Assembly (NCBI GenBank): GCA_024809215.1
Contig: JANUBW010000001.1
Span: 2,398,841-2,462,840, forward strand
From: Niastella sp. OAS944
GTDB taxonomy: Bacteria > Bacteroidota > Bacteroidia > Chitinophagales > Chitinophagaceae
DNA length: 64,000 nt
Reading direction: 5' to 3'
How positions within the stretch are numbered: the stretch's first letter is position 1; each line of letters begins with the position of its first letter. The notes under the pieces were generated by a model. That model had not been told where the DNA came from and made no database searches. It worked only from the letters and a program-made list of their open reading frames with translations. Below, piece by piece: positions 1-11,400 of the stretch. Both the position numbers and the translations under genes were made by a program.

Positions 1-38
1 GGTCGTAGTTTTATTTGTTGTTTTCAATTCATTATAGA

Positions 39-905
39 TCAGGAACTGTGCTGCAATTTGTATTCAAAGAACCCACTCCCGCTTTTTCTTCCCAACTTTC
101 CAGCCTCAACCATCGAAGTCAACAAAGGACAGCAACGGAATTTTTGGTCTCCATAACTATCATACAAGATCTTTAAAGAATTAACCACCGTGTCAATGCC
201 AATGAGGTCAGCAGTCTCAAGTGGGCCCATGGCATGGCCGTATCCTTTTTTGAAAATAATATCAATGTCTTTAGGCGTAGAAATTCCCTCCTCAACCAGA
301 AAGGCGGCCTCATTCATGAGCAAATGCGATAACCTGTTTGAAACAAATCCCGGTGCATCCTGTACAATAACCGAGCGGTTGCCAACTGATCTCAGAAAAC
401 TTACTGAAGTTTCCAATGTCTCAGCCGAAGTAACAGGGCTTTTGATCACTTCCACGATATCCTTTCCATAGGCAGGATTCATAAAATGCCAACCCACAAT
501 TTTTTCCGGCTGCGAATGCAGTGAAGCAATACGCATAATTGGAATGCAACTTGTATTTACCGCATAAATAGCTTCCTTGTTGCCATAGCGGGCCATTTCT
601 ATATGCAGCGCTTTTTTCTGTTCCCAGTTTTCGGGTATATTTTCAATCACCAGGTCAATGTTATCAAACCCGGCATAACCGGTGCTGCAGGTGATCCGTT
701 CCAGAACTGAATCATCTGCTTTTACTCCCTGCCGTCGAAACATCCGGGACGCCCTCACTTCCTGCTCCAATTTTCTTTTTGCTATACTCAATGCATGATC
801 GTTGATATCTTTTAAGATCACATCATAACCATACATTGCCATAAGCAGGGCCACCTGTGCGCCCATTGTTCCGGCGCCCACTACCGCGATATTGTTAATT
901 GACAT
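39..905 (-). CDS. 3-hydroxyacyl-CoA dehydrogenase family protein
   Basis: This 288-residue protein belongs to the 3-hydroxyacyl-CoA (3-hydroxybutyryl-CoA) dehydrogenase family, which oxidises 3-hydroxyacyl thioesters with NAD(P). The N-terminal Rossmann motif is GAGTMG at residues 10-15. Further family marks are NTSCIPI, HFMNPAY with the catalytic-type His, DAPGFVSNRL, and the C-terminal GPLETADLIGID segment. The length matches the single-function family, without a hydratase fusion. It is the last gene of the long train, 18 bases after the PhyH gene, so it is probably co-transcribed. In other NRPS/PKS clusters such enzymes make hydroxymalonyl-type extender units or oxidise a beta-hydroxyl; no dedicated carrier protein for the first route is visible here. 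The substrate is unknown, and a fatty-acid role is possible. Confidence 0.88.
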   Translation of the reverse strand: MSINNIAVVGAGTMGAQVALLMAMYGYDVILKDINDHALSIAKRKLEQEVRASRMFRRQGVKADDSVLERITCSTGYAGFDNIDLVIENIPENWEQKKALHIEMARYGNKEAIYAVNTSCIPIMRIASLHSQPEKIVGWHFMNPAYGKDIVEVIKSPVTSAETLETSVSFLRSVGNRSVIVQDAPGFVSNRLSHLLMNEAAFLVEEGISTPKDIDIIFKKGYGHAMGPLETADLIGIDTVVNSLKILYDSYGDQKFRCCPLLTSMVEAGKLGRKSGSGFFEYKLQHSS

Positions 906-923
906 ATTAGAAGCTTATTATTT

Positions 924-1766
924 TCAGGAAATGATATTTTTTTCCAACTGATGCTTTTGAAACCATGAGCCTTTTACCGGATTGAGTGGTGTAAAATCAC
1001 GGTTGCTTAAGAACGAAGGCCGAACCTTTTCGCCTTTCTTCAAGGTATTTTCAGTACTGTTATAAGTAATAATGAATACTCGTCTGTCGTTTGGAGAAAG
1101 ATTACAATTGGAAGCATGAAATACATTTCCATGGAAGAATAAAGCCGACCCGGCTTTTCCGGTAGCAGACACCATTCCGTTCTTTTTATACCAGTTCGAA
1201 AGTATTTTTTGTTCAACCGTATACTCAAGATTAGCGCTGAGGGCAGATAAATAATACTTTTCTTCTTCTTGTTTTTCTATTGAATCTTTTTGCTGAAAAT
1301 CAGCTATTCCTATCTGGTGCGAGCCTGGTATCATGTATAGCGGACCATTTAAGTCGCTGATATCATCCAGGAAGATCATAACAGATACTACCCTTGGTGC
1401 AGGCATACCATCATAAATATGCCAGTAAGGAAAATCCTGGTGCCATTCCCACCAATCGCCCTTGAACGCTTTTTTGATATTGATCTTTGTTTGGTGCACA
1501 TAGGCATCACTATCCAATATTTTTTTAACAGGTTGCAGTAACCTTTCAAGGCTGCATAATTCCTTGTAAACATCGCTCACTTCGTGCAAACCGTATAAAG
1601 AACGTACCTCTCCATTGGTTTCTCTGACAAGCCTTGGAGAATCCTGGGCATATAAAGAAGGTAACTGTTCTTTCATGAGGTCAATTTCTTCGTAAGAAAA
1701 TAACCCGTCAACCAGCAGGTATCCATGCTGATGATAAAAATCGATACCCTGTTTCTCTATTTTCAT
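924..1766 (-). CDS. PhyH-family Fe(II)/2-oxoglutarate oxygenase
   Basis: A 280-residue phytanoyl-CoA dioxygenase-like protein, predicted to hydroxylate an unactivated carbon using Fe(II), O2 and 2-oxoglutarate. The iron triad is visible as H109-x-D111 (WEWHQDFPYWH) and a distal His, most likely H217 in the FHGNVFHASN segment. Arg228 or Arg229 in SPNDRR is placed to bind the 2-oxoglutarate carboxylate. The retained Asp in HxD argues for a hydroxylase and against an SyrB2-type halogenase, where Gly or Ala replaces it. The layout resembles ectoine hydroxylase and NRPS-associated amino-acid hydroxylases. It lies between an exported hydrolase and the dehydrogenase at the end of the biosynthetic train and probably modifies a residue of the peptide or its acyl chain. 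The substrate cannot be read from the sequence. Confidence 0.88.
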   Translation of the reverse strand: MKIEKQGIDFYHQHGYLLVDGLFSYEEIDLMKEQLPSLYAQDSPRLVRETNGEVRSLYGLHEVSDVYKELCSLERLLQPVKKILDSDAYVHQTKINIKKAFKGDWWEWHQDFPYWHIYDGMPAPRVVSVMIFLDDISDLNGPLYMIPGSHQIGIADFQQKDSIEKQEEEKYYLSALSANLEYTVEQKILSNWYKKNGMVSATGKAGSALFFHGNVFHASNCNLSPNDRRVFIITYNSTENTLKKGEKVRPSFLSNRDFTPLNPVKGSWFQKHQLEKNIIS

Positions 1767-1813
1767 ATCACTTAGTTTTTAAAAGTTATAGTTATGGTAG
1801 ATGCAACGATTTT

Positions 1814-2860
1814 CTATTTGCCTGCCACGATCTTGTCCCTGAGTTCAGGCATCATTTTCAGTCCCTTTTCCGAGTTGGTAAATACAACGATCGCGTCTTT
1901 GCGGTCCTCTGATATTTCCATATAACATTCGAAGTAATCGTTTACCCCAAAATGATTGATGACTGGTCCTTCGGGCGTTTGTTTAAGGCCGAACCCGAGC
2001 CCCCATGCATCTGCAAATGACGAATACCTGGCAGGTAGGATCACCTGTGGCTTCATTAGTTCCGTCCATGTAATTCGCGATACATCTTTTTTATCCATCA
2101 CTGCCTTCACGAATTTTACATAATCATGCGCATTGGTATGAAGGCCAGAAGCAACAGAAACACCTTCAGGTTTCCATTTTTTTTGTGATACATATGCTGT
2201 ATCATGCCCGATAGTTGTTAACGAATCTTCTATACTGGTCCATTTAAAATAGCTATTCGTCATATTCAGGGGAATAAAGATCTCCTGGCGTATAAAGGCT
2301 TCAGCGTTCATCCCAGTTAATTTCTTTAGTATTTTCCCAAGATATTCATACCCCTCACCGGAATAGGAAAAGCGTTCTCCGGGAGTAAATTTGATATCAA
2401 GCTTTCCATCCTTGTTATTCCAGCGCCAGTTGGGAAATCCGGAAGTATGTGACATCACCATTCGGGCGGTGATGAGTTTATACCTGACGTCATGGCTGAT
2501 ATCAGGATATTCCATGTATTTATACAGGGGAGTATCCAACGCAATTATACCTCTGTCGATCAATCGGGCAAATGCATACGCAAAAACCGGTTTGCTTAAA
2601 GAAGCTGCTTCAAACAACGAGTTTGAATCAACCCTGGGGCCATCAATTTTATCTTTCCAGCCAAAGCTTTTATCATATACAATGCGATCATTGTTTACAA
2701 CAGCAATAGATAGGCCCGGTACATGGTATTGCTGCATTTTTATAGTAATAAAGCTGTCGAGCTCCTTTCCAGAGACAACCGAGCCCTTCACCGTAGTGAC
2801 CTGGGCTTTTGCAGCAATGGTCCAGGCAATAAATAAAAACAATAACCATTTCTTTTTCAT
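1814..2860 (-). CDS. exported serine hydrolase, beta-lactamase/PBP fold
   Basis: A 348-residue member of the beta-lactamase-related (class C, Pfam Beta-lactamase) serine hydrolases. The N-terminus MKKKWLLFLFIAWTIAAKAQ is a clear signal peptide, with likely cleavage after AKA at residue 19, so the enzyme acts outside the cytoplasm. The catalytic SxxK motif is Ser87-Leu-Ser-Lys90. The second motif appears as YSGEGYEY rather than a plain YxN, and the C-terminal box is around HFGVNDYF. Inside a lipopeptide operon it could be an export-linked peptidase that trims a prodrug, as ClbP does for colibactin, or a self-protection or tailoring hydrolase. ClbP has C-terminal membrane helices that are not seen here. 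Fold and export are well supported; the role is inference. Confidence 0.87.
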   Translation of the reverse strand: MKKKWLLFLFIAWTIAAKAQVTTVKGSVVSGKELDSFITIKMQQYHVPGLSIAVVNNDRIVYDKSFGWKDKIDGPRVDSNSLFEAASLSKPVFAYAFARLIDRGIIALDTPLYKYMEYPDISHDVRYKLITARMVMSHTSGFPNWRWNNKDGKLDIKFTPGERFSYSGEGYEYLGKILKKLTGMNAEAFIRQEIFIPLNMTNSYFKWTSIEDSLTTIGHDTAYVSQKKWKPEGVSVASGLHTNAHDYVKFVKAVMDKKDVSRITWTELMKPQVILPARYSSFADAWGLGFGLKQTPEGPVINHFGVNDYFECYMEISEDRKDAIVVFTNSEKGLKMMPELRDKIVAGK

Positions 2861-2896
2861 AAAATCATTTTCAAGAATAAATAAATGTCACATCCT

Positions 2897-3871
2897 TTAT
2901 TTCATCATAGACACCAGCACTTCTCTTTCGCCGGTAAACGGTTTTCTTCCATGACTTACAAGTTCATTATCTACCAAAATCAATTGTCCTTCCGCCCAGG
3001 GTTTAGCTACAATAACTGTATTGATCGTTTCGATAATCTCCTGTACCATGCTATCTTCGATGCGCGTGCCATCACCAAACGTGACAGAGGTTGGAAGCTC
3101 TTCATCGGCCCCATACATAGCAGACAATACCTCGTAAACATCGCGGCCAAGATGCGTTGGGTGAAACTGATCGACCTGATTGAACCATACTTTTTCCCCC
3201 GTTACAGAATGCCTGATAATGCCTTTGCGATGGTGTTTTAAATTAAGCGTCCCATCTTCTTTCCATTTGAATTCCATAGAAAGGTTTCGGCAATACTCTT
3301 CAACTTTTGCAGCATCGTTTGTTTCGAATGTATGTTGCCAGGATGGTCCGAAACCATTTCCGCCATGAAGATTACGGATGTAGGTCAACCCTTTGCTTTC
3401 AATGGCATTTATAATTTGTTTATCCATACTCTCCAAAACTTTTCTGCCGTCGGCCAGTGGGGTTTCGCCACCCGTTGCAGCAGCCCGTATGCAGCAGAAG
3501 AAAATTCGTGAAGGCCAGTTGGCAGAATAGGAAAGCTCATTATGTTGTGTGATGGTTTGTGCAGGATCATATTCTGTGGAAGTATATACTATATCCGAAA
3601 GTTTGGTCCTTGGTGAATTTCCATCTATATAATTGATGAAGCGGTTGCCAATAGCTGCTACTACTGTCTGAAAATCGGTTCGGCTCTTTATGTTGAGCCC
3701 GTTGAACGAGATTGCTCCCTGCCGGTAAAGATGCTCATCAATTGCTTTCGTGTTTGAGCTGTAAAACGCAGCAAAATCCTCCACTGACGTTCCTTCGTTA
3801 AATTCATACGCAACAGGAAAAGCAAGATCATTTATTTGCTGCAGGCAGGAGGGTGAAATAACTTTTTCCAT
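2897..3871 (-). CDS. TauD/clavaminate-synthase-like oxygenase, possible Asn beta-hydroxylase
   Basis: A 324-residue Fe(II)/2-oxoglutarate oxygenase of the TauD/TfdA superfamily. Iron ligands are readable as H110-x-E112 (TQHNELSY) and His307 in VSHGRKPF; Arg316 is placed for 2-oxoglutarate binding. The segment before the HxE (SPRTKLSDIVYTSTEY) is typical of the SyrP-like enzymes found in NRPS clusters. The HxE form is the one seen in clavaminate synthase, VioC and AsnO; AsnO hydroxylates asparagine at C3. Because this train contains asparagine synthetase and two modules with Asn-like codes, beta-hydroxylation of Asn is an attractive but unproven assignment; an Asp or Pro residue is an alternative. 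It follows the thioesterase gene by 60 bases. Confidence 0.88.
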   Translation of the reverse strand: MEKVISPSCLQQINDLAFPVAYEFNEGTSVEDFAAFYSSNTKAIDEHLYRQGAISFNGLNIKSRTDFQTVVAAIGNRFINYIDGNSPRTKLSDIVYTSTEYDPAQTITQHNELSYSANWPSRIFFCCIRAAATGGETPLADGRKVLESMDKQIINAIESKGLTYIRNLHGGNGFGPSWQHTFETNDAAKVEEYCRNLSMEFKWKEDGTLNLKHHRKGIIRHSVTGEKVWFNQVDQFHPTHLGRDVYEVLSAMYGADEELPTSVTFGDGTRIEDSMVQEIIETINTVIVAKPWAEGQLILVDNELVSHGRKPFTGEREVLVSMMK

Positions 3872-3931
3872 GATAATAAGTTAATAGGTTGATTAATTAA
3901 ACCCGGCGACAGTTGTAATAGGGTTTTGAGA

Positions 3932-4639
3932 TTACCAGCTTTTTTGAAGCAACGTGCGGCTGATAATAGCTGTGATCTCGTCTGTATGGTCCTTGATGAA
4001 AAAATGCCCGCCCTGAAAAGCATACCTGCGAAAATTACCACGGGCATAATGTTTCCACTGATCAATTTCTTCTTCAATAATGTCTTCTTCTTTCCCGACC
4101 AATACAGAAATATTGCAATCTACCGGTGTGATCTTTTCTACATTATAGATCTCGGCTACCCGCAGATCATTACGGATCACAGGAAGAAACAACTGAGTTA
4201 ATTCAGGTGTATCAAAAAAGTCGTCTGACACGCCGCCAAGTTTGATCAGGTTGGTTCTGAATTGTGGATCTGGTAATTTATGAAGTATCGTTTGCCGCCG
4301 GGGAAGATGCGGAGCCCCTTTTCCTGAAATAAATATTTCACCGGGCATTGGCAACCCGGCGGCGCTTATCCTTTTGGTCAATTCGTATACAACAGCTCCA
4401 CCCATGCTATGACCAAAAAGGGCATAGGAGGTATTGCAAAACTCCGGTGTAAGTTGCTGCATAATATCGTTTACTATTTCATCGATGGATTCAGATAGCG
4501 GGTCTGTGATCCTTCTTCCCCTTCCGGCATACTCAAAGGGATGCATCTCGATAAATGGTCCGAGTTGTTTTTTCCAGGGGTTATAAAAAGAAGCCGAACC
4601 GCCTGCATATGGAAAACAGAATAATTTTATCCTTGTCAT
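3932..4639 (-). CDS. type II thioesterase (alpha/beta hydrolase)
   Basis: A 235-residue external thioesterase of the NRPS/PKS type II family. It has the early FPYAGGSASFY motif, the nucleophile elbow GHSMGG with Ser78, and the late GGHFF motif supplying the catalytic His. These enzymes free stalled or misprimed groups from carrier-protein phosphopantetheine arms and work in the cytosol on the assembly line. It starts 9 bases beyond the racemase stop, so translational coupling is likely. It is the only thioesterase of any kind in the window, since the NRPS proteins end without a TE domain. A direct role in product release cannot be excluded, but editing is the usual function of proteins of this length and motif set. 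Confidence 0.92.
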   Translation of the reverse strand: MTRIKLFCFPYAGGSASFYNPWKKQLGPFIEMHPFEYAGRGRRITDPLSESIDEIVNDIMQQLTPEFCNTSYALFGHSMGGAVVYELTKRISAAGLPMPGEIFISGKGAPHLPRRQTILHKLPDPQFRTNLIKLGGVSDDFFDTPELTQLFLPVIRNDLRVAEIYNVEKITPVDCNISVLVGKEEDIIEEEIDQWKHYARGNFRRYAFQGGHFFIKDHTDEITAIISRTLLQKSW

Positions 4640-4648
4640 TGTGAGTTA

Positions 4649-5452
4649 TTATTGTACGTGAACATTATCAGTACTGAATTTGTAATCGACCAGCTTTTCC
4701 ACACAAGCTTCACGTACCAACGCCCTTGCCAACACTTTCGTGGAATCAATAATGGGTATATCGTCAATAGCTTCAGCTGTAAGCGCTATAGAAAATTCGG
4801 TACAACCCAATATCAGCGCTTCCGCTCCTTCGGCTTTGTAATAAGAAATGATGTTGTGGAGTAATTCTTTTGCTTCGGGCCTAACAGGAGCAGAACATGC
4901 TTTAATGCCAAACTCGGGATCGTAAATGCATCGGTGAACATAATTTCGCTGAAAATGCTCACCCGGATTTATAACATTCAATCCATGGTCTTTCAATACT
5001 GTTTCATACAGCTTTGTTTTGTAAGCTCCTTCAGTACAAAGCACACCTACTTTTTTTACCTGCGGAAAATTGTCACGCAGAAAACTAACGGTCTCTTCTA
5101 CAATGTGCAATAATTTCACTTTGCTTTTCCGGGTCAATAATATTTCTGTAATACTATCGAATATAACAGGCGAATGTGCCGTGTTACAGGCTATGCCAAC
5201 GACAGTAGCCCCTGCCGATTCCAGTTGCAATATCAATCCGGCGATTGCCTTTGCCGGATTCTGAGTGGTTTTACCCAGGATAAACGCGGTCCTATCTGTT
5301 ATTTGTGCGGGTATGGATGACAACAAAAGAGGAAGATGTTCCTGATCGGCACTCGCTTTGGTATGCCGAAAGATCTGATCTACCAGTACTAATCCGGCCT
5401 GCGGACCACAACCTCCCAATACCCCTATTACTTCCGTTTTTCCCGATTTCAT
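4649..5452 (-). CDS. Asp/Glu racemase family protein
   Basis: A 267-residue member of the aspartate/glutamate racemase superfamily. It shows the N-terminal GVLGGCGPQAG loop and the two catalytic cysteine motifs, ACNTAHSP and LGCTEF. Having both Cys fits the cofactor-independent two-base racemase mechanism. No epimerisation domain was found in the NRPS proteins of this train, so a free racemase supplying D-Asp (and, through the neighbouring amidotransferase, perhaps D-Asn) would make sense, but this is inference. It sits 38 bases downstream of the terminal NRPS and 9 bases upstream of the type II thioesterase gene. Broad-specificity amino-acid racemase or a related isomerase activity is possible. 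Confidence 0.88.
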   Translation of the reverse strand: MKSGKTEVIGVLGGCGPQAGLVLVDQIFRHTKASADQEHLPLLLSSIPAQITDRTAFILGKTTQNPAKAIAGLILQLESAGATVVGIACNTAHSPVIFDSITEILLTRKSKVKLLHIVEETVSFLRDNFPQVKKVGVLCTEGAYKTKLYETVLKDHGLNVINPGEHFQRNYVHRCIYDPEFGIKACSAPVRPEAKELLHNIISYYKAEGAEALILGCTEFSIALTAEAIDDIPIIDSTKVLARALVREACVEKLVDYKFSTDNVHVQ

Positions 5453-5490
5453 AAAATTATATTTATGATGAAAAATTTGTTCGTTTAACC

Positions 5491-8400
5491 TTATCGTACT
5501 CTTTCTTTAATAAGCGCCGCGAGTTTATCAATAGTGGGGCAGGTAAATAGATCCTTTACTACCAGATTTACTTTCAATTGCCTGCGTATCGATGAGATCA
5601 ACACAGGTATCATCAGGGAATGGCCTCCTGATTCAAAGAAATTATCAAATACGCCGAGTTTGTCAATTTCCAGCATATTCTGCCAGATAGCTGCCAACAC
5701 CTGTTCGGTTTCATTACGCGGTGGTTCATACGCATTTAACAATACATCGCTGGTAACAGGATCGGGCAATGATTTTTTATCCATCTTCCCGTTTTTGGTA
5801 ACAGGTATCTGATCCACCACCATCATCACGGATGGCACCATATACTCGGGCAATTTTTCTTTGATCCAGGATAATAGCTCGTTCCGGCTTGCGGACCCTG
5901 TCATTACAGCATAGGCGATAATACTCAGGTTACCGGTAGAATCGGGTTTTGTAACAACTGCACATTGCTTTACAAGACCGCTGTTTTGTATCACATTTTC
6001 AATTTCCCCAAGCTCAATACGATAGCCGCGGATCTTAACCTGATCGTCTAACCGGCCCAGGTATTCTATATTTCCATCCGGCAACAACCGGGCAAGGTCT
6101 CCCGTACGGTACATCAATCCCTGCTGCCAGCCTACTTTCACAAACTTCTCCCGGGTCAACTCTTCGCGGTTCAAATACCCCCGGGCAAGATTGATCCCGC
6201 TGATGCATAATTCACCTGGTACTCCCTGCGGTTGTAACTGTAAATGTTTATTTATAATGAATAATCCTGTATTATCGATCGGCTTGCCTATTGGGATTAC
6301 ATCAGGCACATTTGTTTTTGGACAATCGTAGTACGATACATCGATCGTTGCTTCTGTAGGACCATATAAGTTCGATAATTTGCACCAGGGCAGCAGTTTA
6401 TTGAATTGCTTTACCGAAGCCGATGATAAAGCTTCACCACTTGTAAATACCTGTCTTAAGGATTGCAGCTTTCCTGCATTATCTGTTTCCTCTGCATGAT
6501 CAAGGAAAGCTACAAACATAGAGGGTACAAAATGAAGTACCGTCACCTGATTTTCTTCAATTACTTCAATCAGCCGGTCGCAATATTTTTCCGCACCAGG
6601 TTCCAGCAAGCATACCGATGTACCGGTTATTGCCCACCAGAACAACTCCCATACCGACACATCGAATGTGAACGGTGTTTTGTGAAGGATCAGATCGTTG
6701 CCCGACAAAGGATAGTAACGTTGCATCCAGTTCAGGCGATTCACAAGCGAACCATGTTCTATCATCACTCCCTTTGGTGTTCCTGTAGAACCAGATGTAT
6801 AGATCACATAAGCAACCTGCGCCGGGTCGGCAACAACCTGAACCGGTTGAAAATCATATTGTATAATTGTATCTTCTTCTTTATCTATTTCAATAATCCT
6901 ACAAGAATCCGGCAAAGCAATACGTGAACGGAACTGGCTATTACAAACAACTACCCGTGCAGCAGTATCTTTCAAAATATATTCAATCCTGTCGGCAGGA
7001 AAGCCGGGATCAACAGGTACATAAGCAGCACCGGATTTGATGATGCCCCATAAGGCTATCATCATTTCTGCACTTCTTTGTATACAAAGCGGAATAAAAT
7101 CTCCCTTTTTAACACCAAAGCTTTGCAGATAACGGCAAAACTGGTTGCTCCATTCATCGAGCTCTTTGTAGGTTATATGTGTTGTTTCAGTAATAAACGC
7201 GGTAGCTGTTGGTGAAGAAGCAACCTGTTCATTGAATAGGTCTATAACTGTTTTTTGACGGGGATACTCAGCTGCTGTATTATTATAATTCAGCAGCACC
7301 TGCTTCTCGTTCTGGCCAATGATCTCCAATAAACCAATTTTTTCGTCAGGGTTTTCAACAATGGATCGCAGCAGTTGCAGATAATGTTTTATCATCGCTT
7401 CGATCGTTGATCCATCAAACAGATCGGTACAATATTCTACCCGTCCTTCCAGCCCATCTGGATTTTCAACGATCAGGAAGGTGGTATCGAATTTGGAAAA
7501 GCTATGCGCAAAATGCTGCTGTCCTATAGTGAGCCCTTTTAAAAAGTGTGGATCATCTTCGGTGTCCTTATTATTTCGTACAATAAACATTACCTGGAAC
7601 AAGGGCGGCCTGCTAAGGTCTCGCTCTTTTACTACAGCTTCTACCACTGCTTCGAACGGAACATCCTGGTGTTCGTAGGCGTTTAATGTGGTTTCTTTTA
7701 TCTGCTGCAGTAAGTTTATGAAAGAAGGATTGTCACTTATGTTACTGCGCAAAGCCAGTGTATTTACAAAAAAACCTATCAACCCTTCCAGTTCCTGATA
7801 CGTTCTTCCCGTGATAGCGCTTCCTACACAAATATCTTCCTGCCCGGTATAGCGATGCAGTAATGTTTTGTATGCTGAAAGCAAGGTCATGAACAGCGTA
7901 CAACCCTGTTTCCTGCTCAATGCATTCAATTGTTCGCCCAGCTTTTCATCAATTTTAAATTTCAACGAAGCGCCTCTGGTAGTTTGAACCGATGGTCTTG
8001 GATGATCAGTGGGCATCATCAGGGGTTCAACCCCTTCCAATTGCTGTTTCCAATAGGCCACTTTATTTTGGAGCACTTCACCGTCGATGTATTTTCTTTG
8101 CCAGGCGGCATAGTCTTTATATTGAACAGGCAGTGGTGCTAATACAGGCTCACGATCTTCAAGAAAGGCACTGTAACACTCTTTTAGCTCTTTCATCAGC
8201 ACAGCTATCGATAGATCATCTGATGATATATGATGCATGTTAAGCACTAGAATATGATCATCTCGGTCTACTGCGATCAGGTGTGCTCTCAACGTATGAT
8301 CAGCCGAAAGATCAAAAGGAGCATCAACAAGTGATTGAATGAACTGCTGCCATTCAGTGTCGTCTTTATGTTCATTTACTGTATCTATAATATCCAGTTG

Positions 8401-11400
8401 CCAGGCATCCTTTTCCAGAATATGCTGGTAGGCATAACCATCCTTTTGCCTGATCACCGTACGCAGCACCTGATGCCGGTTTATGATCGTTTGTATTGAC
8501 CTGTTCAGTGCCGGCTTGTTTATTTCACCTTTTAACCGGGCTACCATAGGTATATGATATTGCAGGCTTCCTTCCAACTGGTCAATGAACCATAATCTTT
8601 CCTGACCAAACGATAAAGGAATATTACTGCTTGTGCTTGTTGCCTGAATTGCTGGAAGTACTGCCCTGCTATTTCTGCTTTCAATAAAGGAAGCCAGTTG
8701 ACGAACGGAAGGATGAACAAACAGGTCCCTGATCACTAATTCAGTTTCCATTTTCCTGCGAATGGCAGACACGATCCTTATTGCGAGTAATGAATGCCCG
8801 CCCAGGTCAAAGAAATTATCCGTTACTCCTACCCTGTTTACCTTTAATACTTCTTTCCAGATAGCTGCCAACTCCTGTTCTGTAACGGTAGCGGGCTCAA
8901 CATATTCCTTACTTACCACATCACCTGTCAATGGATCGGGCAATGATGCCCTGTCAACCTTACCATGTTGTGTAAGCGGAAGGCGGTCTAATTTTACCCA
9001 TAAGGAAGGCACCATATATTCCGGCAGCTTTTGCTGCAGGTATAAACGAACCTCATCTACAGTGGCTGTTTCGGAAACGATGTATCCAATAAGGCGCTTG
9101 TTGCCTGTTTCATCTTTCCGTACTGTAACTACAGATTCAACAACCAGCTTACTGTCGTTCAGCACAGATTCAACTTCACCTATTTCAACACGATACCCAT
9201 TTATTTTTACCTGATCATCTGTACGGCCGGCATATTGCAGGTTGCCATCTTCGCGCCAACAGGCAAGATCGCCGGTACGGTATAATTTATCAGGCGCCGT
9301 ATTAAACGGATTATCAATAAATTTTTCTTTGTTTAATTCTTCCTGGTTCAAATAACGCTGTGCCAGCTGTACGCCGCCGATAAACAATTCGCCCATAACT
9401 CCCACCGGCAATTGCTGAAGCCGTTTATCGAGTACATACAGCTTCACGTTAGTCATGGGTTTACCGATAATGATGCCGTTGGAAGACAGTATCTCGCCTG
9501 TTGGCGTAAACCGGTATGTACAGCAGCCTACAGTAGCTTCGGTAGGTCCGTATTCATTAAAGATCTCCACCTCTTCTTTTTTATCGATCAGGAACCGGAT
9601 ATGGTTCAGCAAAAGCGCTTCACCACCTACTACATATTTGTCTGTAACTTTTTTCACCTCACTTCTTCTGCTCAGGGCTTCTTCTAATAGTGAGAAATGT
9701 GCAGGGGTAAGTTTAATAAAGTCATAAGGCGCATACCGGAAAAAGTTTTCATCTTCAAACGCTTCAGCGGCCTTGTTACTGCTTATTACAGTTAACTTGC
9801 CCATCATCAGCGGTACAAATAACGCTGTGAGCGAGGCATCGAATGCCACTGATAAATGAAGATAGCTGCTGCTGGCATGCGGCCCGCTGTAATCCTTAAT
9901 ACTGGTCAGCAGGTAGTTCATCAGGCTGCGATGTTGTATCATTACTCCCTTGGGATTACCCGTAGATCCGGAAGTATAAATGATATAGGCCAGATCGGTT
10001 TCCTCATTTACAACCGCCTCATTCATAACATCAGCGGCAGATGCCAGTGTATCCTTAATATCCAGAACAGGCAGTAATGAGGTAATGGACGGCAGCACAT
10101 ATTTTTTCTGACACAATAAGCATTGCGCGCCACTGTCCTTTAATATATATTGGATCCTTTCAGCGGGGTAAGATGGATCTATAGGAAGAAAAGCCGCACC
10201 TGATCTTAAAATGGCTAAAACAGCAATAATAAATTCCGGTGAACGCTCGGCCAGTATTGCTACGACCTTGTTGCGTTCTGCTCCTGCAGATTGCAATACG
10301 GCAGCCAACCGGCCGGCCTTTGTATTCAGCTCATCATATGTAAGGCTTTCGTTACCGTAAACCATAGCAACTGAATCGGGTTTGTTCCTCATTTGTTCCT
10401 CAATGAACCGGTTCAATGGTTTTGCGGCCTCCTCATATATTTTCCCTGTAGCATTAAATACTTTATGTACACGTTGGGCCTCTTCACCCAGCAATACGTC
10501 ATGATTGATCAGCGAGTCGGCTCCATTGGCCATCGACTGAAGGATCACTTCGTAATAATGGAAGAACCGTTTAAAGTCATATTCGCTTATAAATTCTGTA
10601 AAGCATTCCGATCCTATGGTAAGGCTGTCACCGGTTGTATCGACATTAAAATCGAGCAGAATATTGCCGCGGAGGTAATTTTCGAAACGAAAAGGCTTCG
10701 CATCGCTTTGCAATGAATCATCGGATGATAATTCATCCCACACATGGAAATTGATGAAATTAAAATGTGCATCGAACAGCAAATTACCGCCATTGGAAGA
10801 TTCACCTGCATGCCGAATGATCTCCATCAGCGGAAGCTGATCGTGCTGGCGGATAGCCGCGAGTTTCTCAGCAACCAACAAGAGATAATCTTTCCAGGTA
10901 ATATGGGGCGGGATCTTTATACGAACAGGAACTGTGTTCAGGTAGCAGCCCAGCATTTTTTCACCATCTTCAGTAATGGGGCGGTTGAAAGAAACCAAAC
11001 CCACCAGTATATCATTTTCATACGTAAGCATTTTCAATGCATACACATAAGCCGCAAAAAATAATTCCTTTAACTGAATGCCATGCCGGTCGCATGTTGC
11101 TTTCAGATCTTTTAAATACTGTTTTTCATACTTCTTTTGTTCCCTGCAATAGGTAAACGGCCCCTGCGATTTGGGTAATTGCAACCGCCTGTATCCTTCC
11201 AGTTCATTCTTCCAGAACTTAATGACTGCATTATCCCTGATCGTACGTAATTCATCAGCAATAAACTCTCTGAAACCGCTCTGTAATCTTTGTGGCACAA
11301 AATCAGGCTCCTTCTTCAGCTGGAAGTAGATATTGTTCATTTCCGTAACCATGGAAGCCCAGCTCCACCCATCCAGAATAGCATGGTGCGATTCCATGCA

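Noticed and set aside
924-3871. Non-heme iron halogenase activity for the two oxygenases
   Set aside because: Both keep the acidic iron ligand (HQD and HNE), which halogenases replace with Gly or Ala.
5491-5640. A thioesterase or reductase domain at the end of the terminal NRPS
   Set aside because: Only about 40 residues follow the last carrier Ser; no GxSxG or NAD(P) motif is present.
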